64,000 bases of DNA from Rugalucina vietnamica (lineage: Eukaryota > Mollusca > Bivalvia > Lucinida > Lucinidae): the NCBI GenBank assembly GCA_964017185.1, contig OZ024872.1, forward strand, positions 46,338,188 to 46,402,187. The letters run 5' to 3'. Below are positions 11,938 to 25,400 of this stretch, one piece after another. The translations under genes and the position numbers were made by a program. The stretch's first letter is position 1; each line of letters opens with the position of its first letter. The notes under the pieces are model-generated. The model saw nothing but the letters and a program-made list of their open reading frames with translations. It ran no database searches and had not been told where the DNA came from.

Positions 11938-14900
11938 TGTGTCTTTGATAAAGACTTGTCGTGTAAATTTTCGAAATTGCAGTACTATAGCCTGGCTTTC
12001 GTTGCCGGTTTAAAAAGGGCTACTGACGAGGGTTCATTACCCGAAATTGCGCAATATAGTCCATACTATCTCCCTTTGAATGTTTTATTGCTTCCAAAGG
12101 ATCAAACCTTTCTATTTTATTTGTTATTACTGCAGCTGGTGTTGTGCCGTGTGGCGACCCTAAAAAGACTCCCCGTACATCATCCATAGTGCAGATTATA
12201 TTTTATTTAGGTCCTTTGAGATCAATAAAATATTCAGAGTGTTCAAAACACTCACGTTTAGAAATGTACTTCTAAGCAATGTTTAAATTATTTGACCCCG
12301 TTTTGGAATGTGTCTTTGATAAAGATTTGTCGTGTAAATTTTCGAAATTGCAGTACTATAGCCTGGCTTTCGTTGCAGTTTTAAAAAGGGCTACTGGCGA
12401 GGGTTCATTACCCGAAATTGCGCAATATAGTCCATACTATTTCCCTTTGAATGATTTATTGCTTCCAAAGGATCAAACCTTTCTATTTTATTTGTTATTA
12501 CTGCAGCTGGTGTTGTGCCGTGTGGCGGCCCTAAAAAAGTCTCCCCGTACATCATCCATAGTGCAGATTATATTTTATTTAGGTCCTTTGAAATCAGTAA
12601 AGATATTCAGAGTGTTCAAAACACTCACGCTTAGAAATGTGCTTCTAAGCAATGTTTAAATCATTTGACCCCGTTTAGGAATGTGTCTTGATAAAGACTT
12701 GTCGTGTAAATTTTCGAAATTGCAGTACTATAGCCTGGCTTTCGTTACTGGTTTAAAAAGGGCTACTGACGAGGGCTCATTACCCGAAATTGCGCAATAT
12801 AGTCCATACTATCTCCCTTTGAATGTTTTATTGCATAAAAAGGATCAAACCTTTCTACTTTATTTGTTATTACTGCAGCTGGTGTTGTGCCGTGTGGCGG
12901 CCCTAAAAAGTCTCCCCGTACATCATCCATACTGCAGATTATATTTTATTTAGGTCCTTTGAGATCAGTAAAGATATTCAGAGTGTTCAAAACATTCACG
13001 TTTAGATATGTACTTCTAAGCAATGTTTAAATTATTTGACCACGTTTAGGAATGTGTCTTTGATAAAGACGATAAAGACTTGTCGTGTAAATTTTCGAAA
13101 TTGCAGTACTATAGCCTGGCTTTCGTTGCCGGTTTAAAAAGGGCTACTGACGAGGGTTCATTACCCGAAATTGCGCAATATAGTCCATACTATCTCCCTT
13201 TGAATGTTTTATTGCTTCCAAAGGATCAAACCTTTCTATTTTATTTGTTATTACTGCAACTGGTGTTGTGCCGTGTGGCGACCCTAAAAAGACTCCCCGT
13301 ACATCATCCATAGTGCAGATTATATTTTATTTAGGTCCTTTGAGATCAATAAAAATATTCAGAGTGTTCAAAACACTCACGTTTAGAAATGTACTTCTAA
13401 GCAATGTTTAAATTATTTGACCCCGTTTTGGAATGTGTCTTTGATAAAGATTTGTCGTGTAAATTTTCGAAATTGCAGTACTATAGCCTGGCTTTCGTTG
13501 CAGTTTTAAAAAGGGCTACTGGCGAGGGTTCATTACCCGAAATTGCGCATATAGTCCATACTATTTCCCTTTGAATGATTTATTGCTTCCAAAGGATCAA
13601 ACCTTTCTATTTTATTTGTTATTACTGCAGCTGGTGTTGTGCCGTGTGGCGGCCCTAAAAAAGTCTCCCCGTACATCATCCATAGTGCAGATTATATTTT
13701 ATTTAGGTCCTTTGAAATCAGTAAAGATATTCAGAGTGTTCAAAACATTCACGTTTAGATATGTGCTTCTAAGCAATGTTTAAATTATTTGACCACGTTT
13801 AGGAATGTGTCTTTGATAAAGACGATAAAGACTTGTCGTGTAAATTTTCGAAATTGCAGTACTATAGCCTGGCTTTCGTTGCCGGTTTAAAAAGGGCTAC
13901 TGACGAGGGTTCATTACCCGAAATTGCGCAATATAGTCCATACTATCTCCCTTTGTATGTTTTATTACTTCCAAAGGATCAAACCTTTCTATTTTATTTG
14001 TTATTACTGCAGCTGGTGTTGTGCCGTGTGGCGGCCCTAAAAAGTCTCCCCGTACATCATCCATAGTGCAGATTATATTTTATTTAGGTCCTTTGAGATC
14101 AGTAAAGATATTCAGAGTGTTCAAAACACTCACGTTTAGAAATGTACTTCTAAGCAATGTTTAAATTATTTGACCCCGTTTAGGAATGTGTCTTTGATAA
14201 AGACTTGTCGTGTAAATTTTCGAAATTGCAGTACTATAGCCTGGCTTTCGTTGCCGGTTTAAAAAAGGCTACTGACGAGGGTTCATTACCCGAAATTGCG
14301 CAATATAGTCCATACTATCTCCCTTTGAATGTTTTATTGCATCCAAAGGCTCAAACCTTTCTATTTTATTTGTTATTACTGCAGCTGGTGTTGTGCCGTG
14401 TGGCGGCCCTAAAAAGTCTCCCCGTACATCATCCATGGTGCAGATTATATTTTATTTAGGTCCTTTCAGATCAGTAAAGATATTCAGAGTGTTCAAAACA
14501 TTCACGTTTAGATATGTACTTCTAAGCAATGTTTAAATTATTTGACCACGTTTAGGAATGTGTCTTTGATAAAGACGATAAAGACTTGTCGTGTAAATTT
14601 TCGAAATTGCAGTACTATAGCCTGGCTTTCGTTGCCGGTTTAAAAAGGGCTACTGACGAGGGTTCATTACCCGAAATTGCGCAATATAGTCCATACTATC
14701 TCCCTTTGTATGTTTTATTACTTCCAAAGGATCAAACCTTTCTATTTTATTTGTTATTACTGCAGCTGGTGTTGTGCCGTGTGGCGGCCCTAAAAAGTCT
14801 CCCCGTACATCATCCATAGTGCAGATTATATTTTATTTAGGTCCTTTGAGATCAGTAAAGATATTCAGAGTGTTCAAAACACTCACGTTTAGAAATGTAC

Positions 14901-17560
14901 TTCTAAGCAATGTTAAAATTATTTGACCCCGTTTAGGAATGTGTCTTTGATAAAGACTTGTCGTGTAATTTTTCGAAATTGCAGTACTATAGCCTGGCTT
15001 TCGTTGCCGGTTTAAAAAAGGCTACTGACGAGGGTTCATTACCCGAAATTGCGCAATATAGTCCATACTATCTCCCTTTGAATGTTTTATTGCATCCAAA
15101 GGCTCAAACCTTTCTATTTTATTTGTTATTACTGCAGCTGGTGTTGTGCCGTGTGGCGGCCCTAAAAAAGTCTCCCCGTACATCATCCATGGTGCAGATT
15201 ATATTTTATTTAGGTCCTTTGAGATCAGTAAAGATATTCAGAGTGTTCAAAACATTCACGTTTAGATATGTACTTCTAAGCAATGTTTAAATTATTTGAC
15301 CACGTTTAGGAATGTGTCTTTGATGAAGACGATAAAGACTTGTCGTGTAAATTTTCGAAATTGCAGTACTATAGCCTGGCTTTCGTTGCCGGTTTAAAAA
15401 GGGCTACTGACGAGGGTTCATTACCCGAAATTGCGCAATATAGTCCATACTATCTCCCTTTGTATGTTTTATTACTTCCAAAGGATCAAACCTTTCTATT
15501 TTATTTGTTATTACTGCAGCTGGTGTTGTGCCGTGTGGCGGCCCAAAAAAGTCTCCCCGTACATCATCCATAGTGCAGATTATATTTTATTTAGGTCCTT
15601 TGAGATCAGTAAAGATATTCAGAGTGTTCAAAACACTCACGTTTAGAAATGTACTTCTAAGCAATGTTTAAATTATTTGACCCCGTTTAGGAATGTGTCT
15701 TTGATAAAGACTTGTCGTGTAATTTTTCGAAATTGCAGTACTATAGCCTGGCTTTCGTTGCCGGTTTAAAAAGGGCTACTGAAGAGGGTTCATGACCCGA
15801 AATTGCGCAATATAGTCCATACTATCTCCCTTTGAATATTTTATTGCTTCCAAAGGATCAAATCTTTCTATTTTATTTGTTATTACTGCAGCTGGTGTTG
15901 TGCCGTGTGGCGGCCCTAAAAAGTCTCCCCGTACATCATCCATTGTGCAGATTATATTTCATTTAGGTCCTTTGAGATCAGTAAAGATATTCAGAGTGTT
16001 CAAAACACTCACGTTTAGAAATATACTTCTAAGCTATGTTTAAATTATTTGACCCCGTTTAGGAGTGTGTCTTTGATAAAGACTTGTCGTGTAAATTTTC
16101 GAAATTGCAGTACTATAGCCTGGCTTTCGTTGCCGGTTTAAAAAGGGCTACTGACGAGGGTTCATTACCCGAAATTGCGCAATATAGTCCATACTATCTC
16201 CCTTTGAATGTTTTATTGCATCCAAAGGCTCAAACCTTTCTATTTTATTTGTTATTACTGCAGCTGGTGTTGTGCCGTGTGGCGGCCCTAAAAAGTCTCC
16301 CCGTACATCATCCATGGTGCAGATTATATTTTATTTAGGTCCTTTGAGATCAGTAAAGATATTCAGAGTGTTCAAAACATTCACGTTTAGATATGTACTT
16401 CTAAGCAATGTTTAAATTATTTGACCACGTTTAGGAATGTGTCTTTGATGAAGACGATAAAGACTTGTCGTGTAAATTTTCGAAATTGCAGTACTATAGC
16501 CTGGCTTTCGTTGCCGGTTTAAAAAGGGCTACTGACGAGGGTTCATTACCCGAAATTGCGCAATATAGTCCATACTATCTCCCTTTGTATGTTTTATTAC
16601 TTCCAAAGGATCAAACCTTTCTATTTTATTTGTTATTACTGCAGCTGGTGTTGTGCCGTGTGGCGGCCCAAAAAAGTCTCCCCGTACATCATCCATAGTG
16701 CAGATTATATTTTATTTAGGTCCTTTGAGATCAGTAAAGATATTCAGAGTGTTCAAAACACTCACGTTTAGAAATGTACTTCTAAGCAATGTTTAAATTA
16801 TTTGACCCCGTTTAGGAATGTGTCTTTGATAAAGACTTGTCGTGTAATTTTTCGAAATTGCAGTACTATAGCCTGGCTTTCGTTGCCGGTTTAAAAAGGG
16901 CTACTGAAGAGGGTTCATGACCCGAAATTGCGCAATATAGTCCATACTATCTCCCTTTGAATATTTTATTGCTTCCAAAGGATCAAATCTTTCTATTTTA
17001 TTTGTTATTACTGCAGCTGGTGTTGTGCCGTGTGGCGGCCCTAAAAAGTCTCCCCGTACATCATCCATTGTGCAGATTATATTTCATTTAGGTCCTTTGA
17101 GATCAGTAAAGATATTCAGAGTGTTCAAAACACTCACGTTTAGAAATATACTTCTAAGCTATGTTTAAATCATTTGACCCCGTTTAGGAGTGTGTCTTTG
17201 ATAAAGACTTGTCGTGTAAATTTTCGAAATTGCAGTACTATAGCCTGGCTTTCGTTGCCGGTTTAAAAATGGCTACTGACGAGGTTCATTACCCGAAATT
17301 GCGCAATATAGTCCATACTATCTCCCTTTGTATGTTTTATTACTTCCAAAGGATCAAACCTTTCTATTTTATTTGTTATTACTGCAGCTGGTGTTGTGCC
17401 GTGTGGCGGCCCTAAAAAGTCTCCCCGTACATCATCCATAGTGCAGATTATATTTTATTTAGGTCCTTTGAGATCAGTAAAGATATTCAGAGTGTTCAAA
17501 ACACTCACGTTTAGAAATGTACTTCTAAGCAATGTTTAAATTATTTGACCCCGTTTAGGA
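11938..17560. repeat. Satellite array, 15 units of about 372 or 381 bp
   Basis: Unit starts (GTGTCTTTGATAAAG or variant): 11938, 12310, 12683, 13054, 13435, 13807, 14188, 14560, 14941, 15314, 15695, 16067, 16439, 16820, 17192. The 381-bp type carries a 9-bp duplication (GATAAAGAC twice, or GATGAAGAC then GATAAAGAC) and alternates with the 372-bp type from unit 4 on. Units 10-12 and 13-15 are a near-identical three-unit block. A frame of about 77 codons is open in most units, but units 11 and 14 carry an in-frame stop and others have indels. Confidence 0.93.
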
Positions 17561-17618
17561 ACTTCTTCAAAAGCCAGTTCTGTATTTTCTGTGCAGCTTT
17601 TGAGATATTAGTTCATAG

Positions 17619-17765
17619 ATGAGCCACTGCATCAGAAAACCAACAATCTACATTATGCGAACTCAAAGGCGCGGATCAGCTACCTCCTTCTGTGACTGTA
17701 CAGGCTGGTTTGTGTCGGACCTGGTCGGAAACCCAGATAGTTGTGTTTCTCATGCAAAGGCTCAG
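17619..17765 (+). mobile_element. Hairpin MITE copy with internal deletion
   Basis: Retains both ends but jumps from GGCGCGGATCAGCT to CTTCTGTGACTGTACAGG. It begins about 60 bases after the satellite array ends. Confidence 0.65.
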
Positions 17766-18324
17766 ATATATTTGCATTTTTATTTGAATTAAAACATATT
17801 TAAAGAAATACCAATTTTGTGATGTAAAAAATAAGCATGATTTTTGTCTTGTTTCAAAACGTATTTGGCTCTTAAACCCTGACGCTTCACTCAATTTGAA
17901 TTCAAGTAAAACATTGACGTCAACCTATTGGGTAAACTGAAGAAAACAGATTCTGTGGTTTTCCTCTTTGAGCTGTATGACATCACCTGTAGGCCATTAA
18001 AACTCAGATAAATAAACAAATTGGAGTTGGTGGCTGTTATCAGATTATGTGGGACAATATGAGGCTAATAAATGTCAATCACAGCAGAAATTCCTCTCAG
18101 AGCATTTTCGGAGAAGACTAGACTGATAAATCTAGCCAAGATACATGTATGTACATCAGAAAATATCTGGTGCTCTAGCTTCCAAGAAGAGAAAATTTGA
18201 ATTTACAAAAAAAGGACAAAAAAAAACAAAAAAAAAAAACAAACAAAAAACAACAACAACAACTTATTTATCAATTTATCAGACTAGTAGCTAGTATATT
18301 AATGGCCTTACATAATAGTCAATT

Positions 18325-18480
18325 AATTTTTCAGTCATATCAGAACAGAGCTAGCAGTTCATGAGTATTCACCAGCTTAAAGTATCTTGTTCAAGGAAGC
18401 CACATGGTAGAGGTAGTATCAAACCAAGGACCTATTGCTTTGGAGTGCTACACTTCCACTAAGCCTACTTACACCCTTGT
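18325..18480 (-). repeat. Degenerate SINE relative
   Basis: Contains GTATTCACCAGCTTAAAG, a TTGTTCAAGGAAGCCACA segment and CAAACCAAGGACCTATTGC, matching the SINE layout with many changes. Confidence 0.4.
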
Positions 18481-18993
18481 AAATGTTGAATCATACTCTT
18501 GCTTTTTATGTCATTTGTTAATGGCTAGATCATGAACAGGAATCGTAGCCCTTTTTATTGTATCATTAGTACTGCTGAAAGAAAGTGTGAAGAATGCAGA
18601 ACCCGAGTCAAAGTGGCCTTCACAATCAGATTCTTCAGCATCAGATAACCTGCTCAACTTGAAACCAACAACTTATGAACTAAAACTGGCTTAATCAATC
18701 CTAATGGGAATGAGAGTGATTAAGCTTTTATAATTGCTGAGTTTATCAGAATAATTGGAATGGACGACCAAAATGCACACCTATTGTGCCCTTGGACACT
18801 TTTTATGTATTTCAACAGGATAAAGTTCAGAGTGGCCCTGGAAAGATGCAGTTTGGGTACTTCAAAATCAATGGACAGACAATACTTGCCTTACATGCTA
18901 GTAATGCAACCATTTGTCTAAAGATGTTCAATTTGTTTCTGTAACGGGTGAAAAAGCTGGTCTCTAAAATAGGTTACTCAGTTACACACTTTG

Positions 18994-19200
18994 GAGAGCA
19001 TGGTGGCGTAGTGGTAGAGCATCGACTCCAAATCCAGAGGTCATGGGTTCCATCCCCACTGGCAACACTGTGTTCTGTCCTTGAGCAAGACACATTTACT
19101 CCCCAGACTACTAGTTAATACCCTGAAAGCGCACGGTGGCTCCGTCCGGACATAACTGAAAAATTGTTGACGGATCGGTAAACCTCAATACAAACATAAT
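18994..19200 (+). repeat. tRNA-derived SINE
   Basis: A box TGGCGTAGTGGTAGAGC at 19004-19020 and B box GGTCATGGGTTCCATCCCC at 19039-19057; body with TGTCCTTGAGCAAGACAC and a GC-rich GGCTCCGTCCGGAC stretch. Confidence 0.75.
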
Positions 19201-20456
19201 TACAGTTAACAGAACACACAACCAATATGACCTTTGGCATAACATGTTTGGCATGTGTTTACAAAAACCAATCATACTTCCTTTGAAAGCGTCACAGAGG
19301 CCAATTATCAGTGCTAAGTGTTTATTCTTTAGCCAGTTTCTGAAAACTTGTTTCCGACAGAATCAGTTAGATCAGAATGATCATGTTATAGAGGATCAGC
19401 ATGATCTAGGTCTTCTTTTTTGTTCATGCCTCTATCCAAAGTACCTCAGGAAAATGCTTAGTTAACTGTTTCCAGTATCTTTCCTAAATGAATGTTTGAA
19501 ATTAATGGAATGAATAAAACAAAACCTACAATGATTTCATGATTTTATTGACTGTTTTAGTCACAATAGGCAGTTAATTAATGAGCCCAGTTGTGAGAAA
19601 ACCTGTTATTGGGATTTTCTCCATGAGGTTCAACCATCGTATATGCTATACAGTCATTGAACGTCGGTAGAGACATGGAAATTATCAGTGCCTATATTTT
19701 TTTGCATATGCATAAGACAGATTTTCTCACAATAAAGCTCAAATAATATATTCACTCGGAAATGAATATATAGTTTTACATTGTACATATTAAGAAAGTT
19801 TTGGGACTAACTTTGCAACTGAACATAACAATTTATATGAAATTATCTAGAAGTTCTAGCATAAAATTAGTATTATTACTTTACTTTCATCTAGACTGCC
19901 TTTCCAAAATAATATTTCACATTTCAAAATAATGTTTCAGAGGTACGTCTGAAGTGAGTCAAAGGGTATATTATTTTAGTTCTTGAGGTTTGAGGTAGTT
20001 AAGCTTACTGTATAAACATTAAAATGTTTTAACATCTTGCATTTACATGTATATGAAAAATTGCACTTTGATTGCTTTTGCTTAGGACTTGTCCCAAAAC
20101 TTTCTTAATAGTCTTTAGCACACATGCTTTGACTAGGTTATTTCTAGAATTATTCTATGATACTGACTTTATCATGATCACATTATAAGCATACCATGTG
20201 TCAACCTTCACCCTTCAAACAAAACTCAAAGAATACTGGTGCGTGTGAACAGAAAGATATGCCTAATGCAAAGGATAGAAAATTTATTTGACTTAGGCTT
20301 GCAACAAAAGATTAAATACTGAAACTCTATATGGTTATCCCATATTTGACAAATGGATTCTCCCATCATTATCATTTGGTTGAGTACACTTTCATTTTTA
20401 GGGGAATCAGGAGTGAATTTCAATTTTCATATAAATTTTTGATGAAAATCCTCTTA
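19201..20456. other. Intergenic sequence 3' of MIA3
   Basis: AT-rich; only short meaningless reading frames seen. Confidence 0.45.
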
Positions 20457-20544
20457 GCAAACAGAATAGCCACAGATGGGACGCTGCTTTCTGCGCATGG
20501 GACGCTGCTTTATGCGGCGTCACATCTGTGGCTATACTGTTTGC
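20457..20544. repeat. Short inverted repeat / hairpin
   Basis: GCAAACAGAATAGCCACAGA at the left faces TCTGTGGCTATACTGTTTGC at the right; the loop has GGGACGCTGCTTT twice. Probably a mini-MITE or fragment. Confidence 0.6.
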
Positions 20545-20947
20545 CTATGTCCCACAAAAAGGACGCCAGGCTTAAATGAGTTAAGTGTAGTCATTCTGAA
20601 TTTCTTCTCCACTCATCATGTAAATCTTAACAACAAAAGTTAAAGAATTAAAATATTGCCACTTGGTGGTGAAAATACATAATAGCAAAACAAATTACAT
20701 ATAAATACACATTTTCTTCTCTAAATAACTGCAACATAACAACAAACATAAACATTTAAATACACACAAAATGGTTTGATCAGTCTTAGTTTCACCTGAT
20801 AAGTATTGTTTGTTACAGTTAAAGTAGTTTCCTCACTAATAATTTGAGCATCAAAAATAAATCATGTTGTGATAAAATGCACATTACTATAGCACTTCAT
20901 TTGCATGGATATTATAAATAGTGTTTAGAATCATGGCACAAAACATT

Positions 20948-21193
20948 TGAGCCATCTCGTGGGTAAACCAACAATGTGGATTCCGAACAGGTCCGACACA
21001 AATCAGGCTGTACAGTCACAGGAGCAGGCTAGAAGCTTGAAATTTTCGAGTTAAGTAGAGGAAGAATTGTACTATCCGAGTAGCGAAAACAAAGGCACTG
21101 ATCAGCTTCGCAGTAATCGCAGTTACTGAGAAGCTGATCTGCGCCTTTGTTTTCGCATATGCAAGTTGTTGGTTTTCTCATGAAGCGGCTCAT
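20948..21193 (-). mobile_element. Hairpin MITE copy, reverse orientation
   Basis: Full-length copy 3' of MIA3; hairpin arms GATCAGCTTCGCAGTAA and AGTTACTGAGAAGCTGATC. Confidence 0.78.
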
Positions 21194-21374
21194 TTGCCTC
21201 AACAAAATAACTGAAATAGTTGTGATCATTACACGATTATTTATACAGAGACAGAATCGGCTAAAAAACCCAAATGATTTCATTCACACGTGTAAATGTT
21301 CTATGACATTCAACTATCACAGCTACAAAATCTTTATATACGCGAACACATTCTGGTTCATGAACTAAAAAACA

Positions 21375-21827
21375 ATGCTGTGATTTTTGGCATCTATAGA
21401 CTCACTGGGTGCTTCCTTCGTCCCGATATAAAAAGGTTCTGTTTGACTTTTACTATAGGTCCCGATAGGATTTGGTTTTGTTTGATTCTAGTATCAGATT
21501 TTTTTCTACTCTAATTCCTAGAATTTGGTCAATGATTTGATTTGATCCTCATTTATGACGTCATTGAAAGAATTTCAGGTCATAAAATAGTGCATTGAAT
21601 GCAATTTTATATTAAAAAAGTACAAGTAGGCAAAGATCAGGAAAAGTTTTTATTTGATTTGTTAAGAAATGATATAAATTGTGAAATTAATGTTATTGCC
21701 GACTCTGTTTTGTTGTGATTTACTCTGTTAACGTAGTAGAAAAAAATCCGGTACCAAAAAGTCAAACAAAACCTTTTTATATCGGGACCAAGGAAGCACC
21801 CAGTGAGACTGGAGAATATGACAGCAT
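21375..21827. mobile_element. MITE with about 75-bp inverted repeats
   Basis: Left arm 21375-21450 and right arm 21752-21827 share CACTGGGTGCTTCCTTSGTC and CCGATATAAAAAGGTT in inverted orientation. Interior is short and non-coding. Confidence 0.72.
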
Positions 21828-22207
21828 TTGATAATAACAAAAAATTTTAACTTCTCCACCAAAATATATGCTGATGACAAACAGTGAATCAGAGCTTCTA
21901 AGCCTTCAGCACTGAGAATTCTGAAACTTTCTTTTGCTAGATCATCATGAACAAGCCTAACACAGACCCCACCCCCTACAATATAACAGACATTATACCC
22001 TGCCATTTAGTGTTTATGAATACACTTTATCATCAGGTTCTACACTATTTAAGCCAAATCACCAGAATGTCTGTGACTGCCTATTTGAAAACATGCACAG
22101 ATCAGCCCCTGCTCAGCTGATTAGGACCTTTGTTTCAGCTACAGGTATAGTATAATCTTTCTTCTTTCTTTAAGCAAAGTCTACAGCCTATAGCCTCTAA
22201 TGGAGGC

Positions 22208-22213
22208 TTTATT
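22208..22213 (-). terminator. Candidate MIA3 polyadenylation signal
   Basis: AATAAA on the minus strand, about 165 bases after the MIA3 stop codon. This is the first perfect hexamer I see in the 3' UTR; the cleavage site is not known. Confidence 0.55.
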
Positions 22214-22378
22214 CAACTTCAGTGAGTGTAAAACCCCGAATTTGTTGGACCTGTACAGAAACTCAAAGTCAAAGACATTTTTCTCTGTAGCATCTCATTT
22301 ATGCCATATTTTGACATGAATATTGACATTAATATCACATTGCATCAGCCCCTGGCCCCACAAGTCTCAGTTAGTTCC

Positions 22379-22455
22379 TCATACTTGACTTTGATGTCTT
22401 ACGTCTCGACTGCCTGTCGACGGGGGTTGGCGGTTGAACGGGGATACTGACGGGC
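22379..22455 (-). CDS. MIA3: MIA3 exon 27: C-terminus and stop
   Basis: 77 nt. Acceptor tgttttcag, coding PSVSPFNRQPPSTGSRDVRH then QSQV and TGA. The Pro/Arg/Ser composition continues exon 26 and the phase fits. The last residues Ser-Gln-Val would suit a class I PDZ ligand, but this is only a pattern match. Confidence 0.85.
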
Positions 22456-25400
22456 CTGAAAACAAGACAAAATTAAATGTTATCATACCTGTAACATTTC
22501 AGTGAATTAAGCTGTATTTTCTTATACTTTTATGATGTATTTTATTTTGATTTTTTGTGTGCTTTAATATTCTTGTAAACAATTTTGTAGTAATATTGTC
22601 GAGACTGAGCAAGCACTTTACTGTGGCATGAAATTCTGTCCTGCTCAAGAACACAACTTACAGGGCAGAGGAAGGTTTCAAACGCAGTACGTCTACCCTT
22701 GGGGTATGTACCTCTCATTTCAGGGTCTGACACTCCAACGCTAGGCCGTCAAAACACAAGGCCATCAAACTCTCTAGAGTGGAACATTAATGTTAATTGG
22801 GCAACCTATTTATCTTTCTTTTCTTATAATGTGGTTAGTTAATTTAGGGTGTAACACTCAACAAACAGCTAAGGTCAAATGGATATGGGGCCTTAGTCTC
22901 TGGGATGATACTTAAGATCCTTAGTTTCCAAGGCAAGTGACTTAAGGATGTTCGCTGCCAATGAAAAAGTATTCAAACTTTTTTTCTAACCACACTTTTT
23001 CGATTCCAAAATACAACACAAGACATTTGAAAACAAAATAAATATAGGGTAGTGTGCATTTTTTCAAGCTACAGGCCTCTGAATGAGACCTCTGAGCACA
23101 ATGTTTTAAATTTAGTAAAATTAATTTAATTTTTTATTCTTTGAAACAAACCTGGTTTGAACGAAAATACACCTAGAATGCTTTCAAAAGTCATAATATT
23201 TACGTAACGAAGACTATTTTGGACCACAAGCATAGAAAAATTTGCAACTTGAAGTGGATGACAAAATTTTACGACTCCTTTTCCAACCCTACCCCCATAC
23301 TTGAAAAGTCGGAAAAACTCAAAATTTTGCAATGTGCCAAATCCATATTTGTTGATTCAAACTTTTTCTTGTATTTTCACACAATATAGAACTTGGTAAT
23401 ATTGATCGAATAAAAGAAAGAAATATATAGGGTAGTGTGCATATAAGAGAGAACCAACAACTTGAAAATCGCCATTTTCAGCCTTTTTTCGGCTGTTTTG
23501 TCTCTTAAAGCCCATTTCATAAAACCCCCTAAAATTTTAAAACCAGCACACCAAATACACAAGGGCTGACTTAGAAGACAATGCACACATATACTGCAGC
23601 TAAAATAAACATCGAACTAGTGCAATTAATTTGAAGATGAGTAATATTCAAGTTTAATCTACCCTACCCCCTAAATTTTTCTGACAAATTAAATTTCCTG
23701 AAAAGTTGCAGAAAATGGGGTGAAAAAATGAAGTTTCTAAGAGTGACAATTTTCATGGCTCATTCAATGCATATCATCAATATGTATCCAAATATAAAAT
23801 ATTAGGAAAATATCTGCAACCGTTTACGAGATATTCAACAAAAGAAAAACCGGAAGTTCCGAAATGTCAAATGTTAGCAGCGAACATCCTTAACCACTCT
23901 CCACGAAAGCTTCTATTATAATGTCTATTCAGTTGAGTCAAAAATGGAGGTGCATAAAACGTTAATTAATTGGTATAATAAATAATAAATAGCTCCATCA
24001 CCAAAATGAGCAGAAATCAATAAGAATAGTATTTCCACCTACTCATGCAAAAATCAAGGAGCCGTGTAAACAGCCATATTTGATTATGCAAAATTTGTAT
24101 TGAAAACACCTTTGCATCCAAGATGGATAAGAAACTATTAGAGCCTGTGCATGAGAAAATCAACAATTTGTGTTCAGACCAGGTCCAACACAAACAAGCC
24201 TGTACAGCCACAGAAGATAGCCATTATAAGCTTGAAATTTTGAATGAAGGAAGAAGAGGGATTGTACTATCCATAGAGCGAAGACAAAGGTGCTGCAAAG
24301 CTGAACTGCACAATTGTTTTCGCCTATGCAGATTGTTGGTTTTCCCATGCAGTTGCTCATATATGAGCTGAGCCATGAGAAAATCAGATTTTTGCCTATG
24401 TGAATACAAAGGCACAGATCAGCTGTGCAGTAACTGCAAAGCTGATCAGCGCCTCTGTTTTCGCTACACAGATAGTACAACTCCTCTTCTTCTTAAATCC
24501 CAAATTTCAAGTGCTGAACTGCATCAAATATAGCATGCTGTGGGTCATTCATTGCATCTTGTCTGAGTCTATAGTGTTTGCATGAAACAAAAGAATACTA
24601 TTAGCAAGCTAATACAAAAGTCAACCCAGGAAAGGAAAAGTAGTAGAACCATCCTAGCATGGGTAAAATGTTTAATCATTACAAAACATCAACAGGAAGA
24701 CAGACTGAAAACAATGAAAAATAGTAAATTTCCAACTACATTACAAAGAACAGAAAAGTGTTTGTTGACATTTGACACTGTGTTCTCATTGAAAATACAT
24801 TTTCCCTTTTAACTTGTTTTTAAGACTTTATGAAGTGATGTGTACTCTATTGCTATAGAGCAAACCAAAGAAAGAATACCACCAACTTTCAGTTTGGATG
24901 TGCAACCATTACCACCACTTAATATCTCATTTTTGTCAATGAAAAATAATGTACATGTACAATAAATATGTGCACCAAAAATATTTAAAACATACAAAAA
25001 CATTAAAAGCTATTTATTTTGCAACAAATTCTTCCTAACACGGTCTATATTAGCCGTCATGTGAAAACCGGATCTTCACATATGCACAAAGATGCAGATC
25101 AGCTGTGCAGTAGCTGCACAGCTGATCAGCGCCTTTGTTTGTGCTACATAGATAGTAAAAAATCCTCTTCTTCTTAAATCGGAAACTTCAATGTTCTAGC
25201 CTGTTTCTGTGACTCTATAGACCAGCTTGTGTCAGACCTGGTTGGAAACGCTGGTGGCTGGTTTTCTCGCGTCACAGCTCATATTAGAACTCACCTTGTC
25301 TATCTTCCTGTTCTCCCTGGGGACTGTGTAACCGTGGGGGTGGGGGGCCCCTGATAGGAATCATATGTGCGGGTGGGGGAAATGGGGGCCTGGGGCCACG

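Noticed and set aside
11935..17415. Repeated 77-84 codon reading frame in nearly every satellite unit, as a possible multi-copy small protein family
   Set aside because: The frame mostly starts at TTG rather than ATG, several units have stops or frameshifts, and its conservation is explained by homogenisation of the repeat as a whole, non-coding parts included.
11938..17560. CRISPR-like regular repeat array
   Set aside because: Units are contiguous 372/381-bp repeats with no short repeat/unique spacer pattern, in a eukaryotic genome.
25284..25294. MIA3 ending at the stop just after exon 26
   Set aside because: A consensus donor CAAG|GTGAGT precedes the stop, and an in-phase Pro-rich terminal exon with a good acceptor exists at 22455.
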